DNA from: Methanocorpusculum sp.
Lineage (GTDB): Archaea; Halobacteriota; Methanomicrobia; Methanomicrobiales; Methanocorpusculaceae
Direction: 5' to 3'
DNA: 10,717 bases
Assembly (NCBI GenBank): GCA_029987025.1
Contig: DALTWQ010000040.1
Span: forward strand, 1 to 10,717
Part shown: positions 10,713 to 10,717 of the stretch, piece by piece
Position numbering within the stretch: the first letter of the stretch is position 1
How the letters are laid out: each line of letters begins with the position of its first letter
Program-made: the position numbers and the translations under genes
The notes under the pieces: model-generated
Told to the model about the DNA's origin: nothing
The model's database searches: none
What the model saw: the letters and a program-made list of their open reading frames with translations, nothing else

Positions 10713-10717
10713 TACTG

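Overview
The window is archaeal chromosomal DNA. Rpo11 (an archaeal RNA polymerase subunit), aIF1A, an archaeal-type SecY and the long archaeal form of ribosomal protein uL30 are all present. Promoters look like TATA boxes about 25 bp upstream of short leaders or leaderless starts, and genes end in T-runs. An FmdE-family gene and the overall protein character point to a methanogen, most likely Methanomicrobiales and perhaps a Methanocorpusculum relative. That placement is an inference from family resemblance, not a database result.

Layout, left to right. Bases 1-137 hold no gene, only the promoter region of rpo11 (138-410, +). rpo11 converges with a minus-strand block with only 9 bp between the two stop codons. 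In transcription order that block is aIF1A (3259-2942), an FmdE-domain protein (2939-2493), an unrecognised 177-residue protein (2433-1900) and a TrkH-type K+ transporter (1880-420). A TATA box with a dyad at 2454-2482 suggests that the unknown gene and trkH form their own unit. A short 89-residue thioredoxin follows (3663-3394, -). Next is a 924-residue coiled-coil protein (6667-3893, -), the least ordinary gene here. It has a basic, cysteine-rich head and a very long rod made of tandem 21- and 42-residue units, some nearly identical at the DNA level. A membrane protein of the YdjM/DUF457 family (7537-6746, -) is divergent from a ferritin (7688-8200, +). The ferritin converges on the end of the spc ribosomal operon: uL30 (10712-10251), uL15 (10246-9821) and SecY (9802-8357), all on the minus strand.

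How the genes work together. Most of the window is housekeeping: transcription, translation initiation, ribosome assembly and protein export. To this are added potassium uptake, iron storage and thiol redox control. uL30, uL15 and SecY are tightly spaced and surely co-transcribed, and aIF1A and the FmdE-domain gene are almost overlapping. The giant coiled-coil gene appears to be its own transcription unit, with its own ribosome binding site and terminator. It is the best candidate for something undescribed, though its function cannot be read from sequence. No tRNA, rRNA, CRISPR array, insertion sequence or integrase was recognised.
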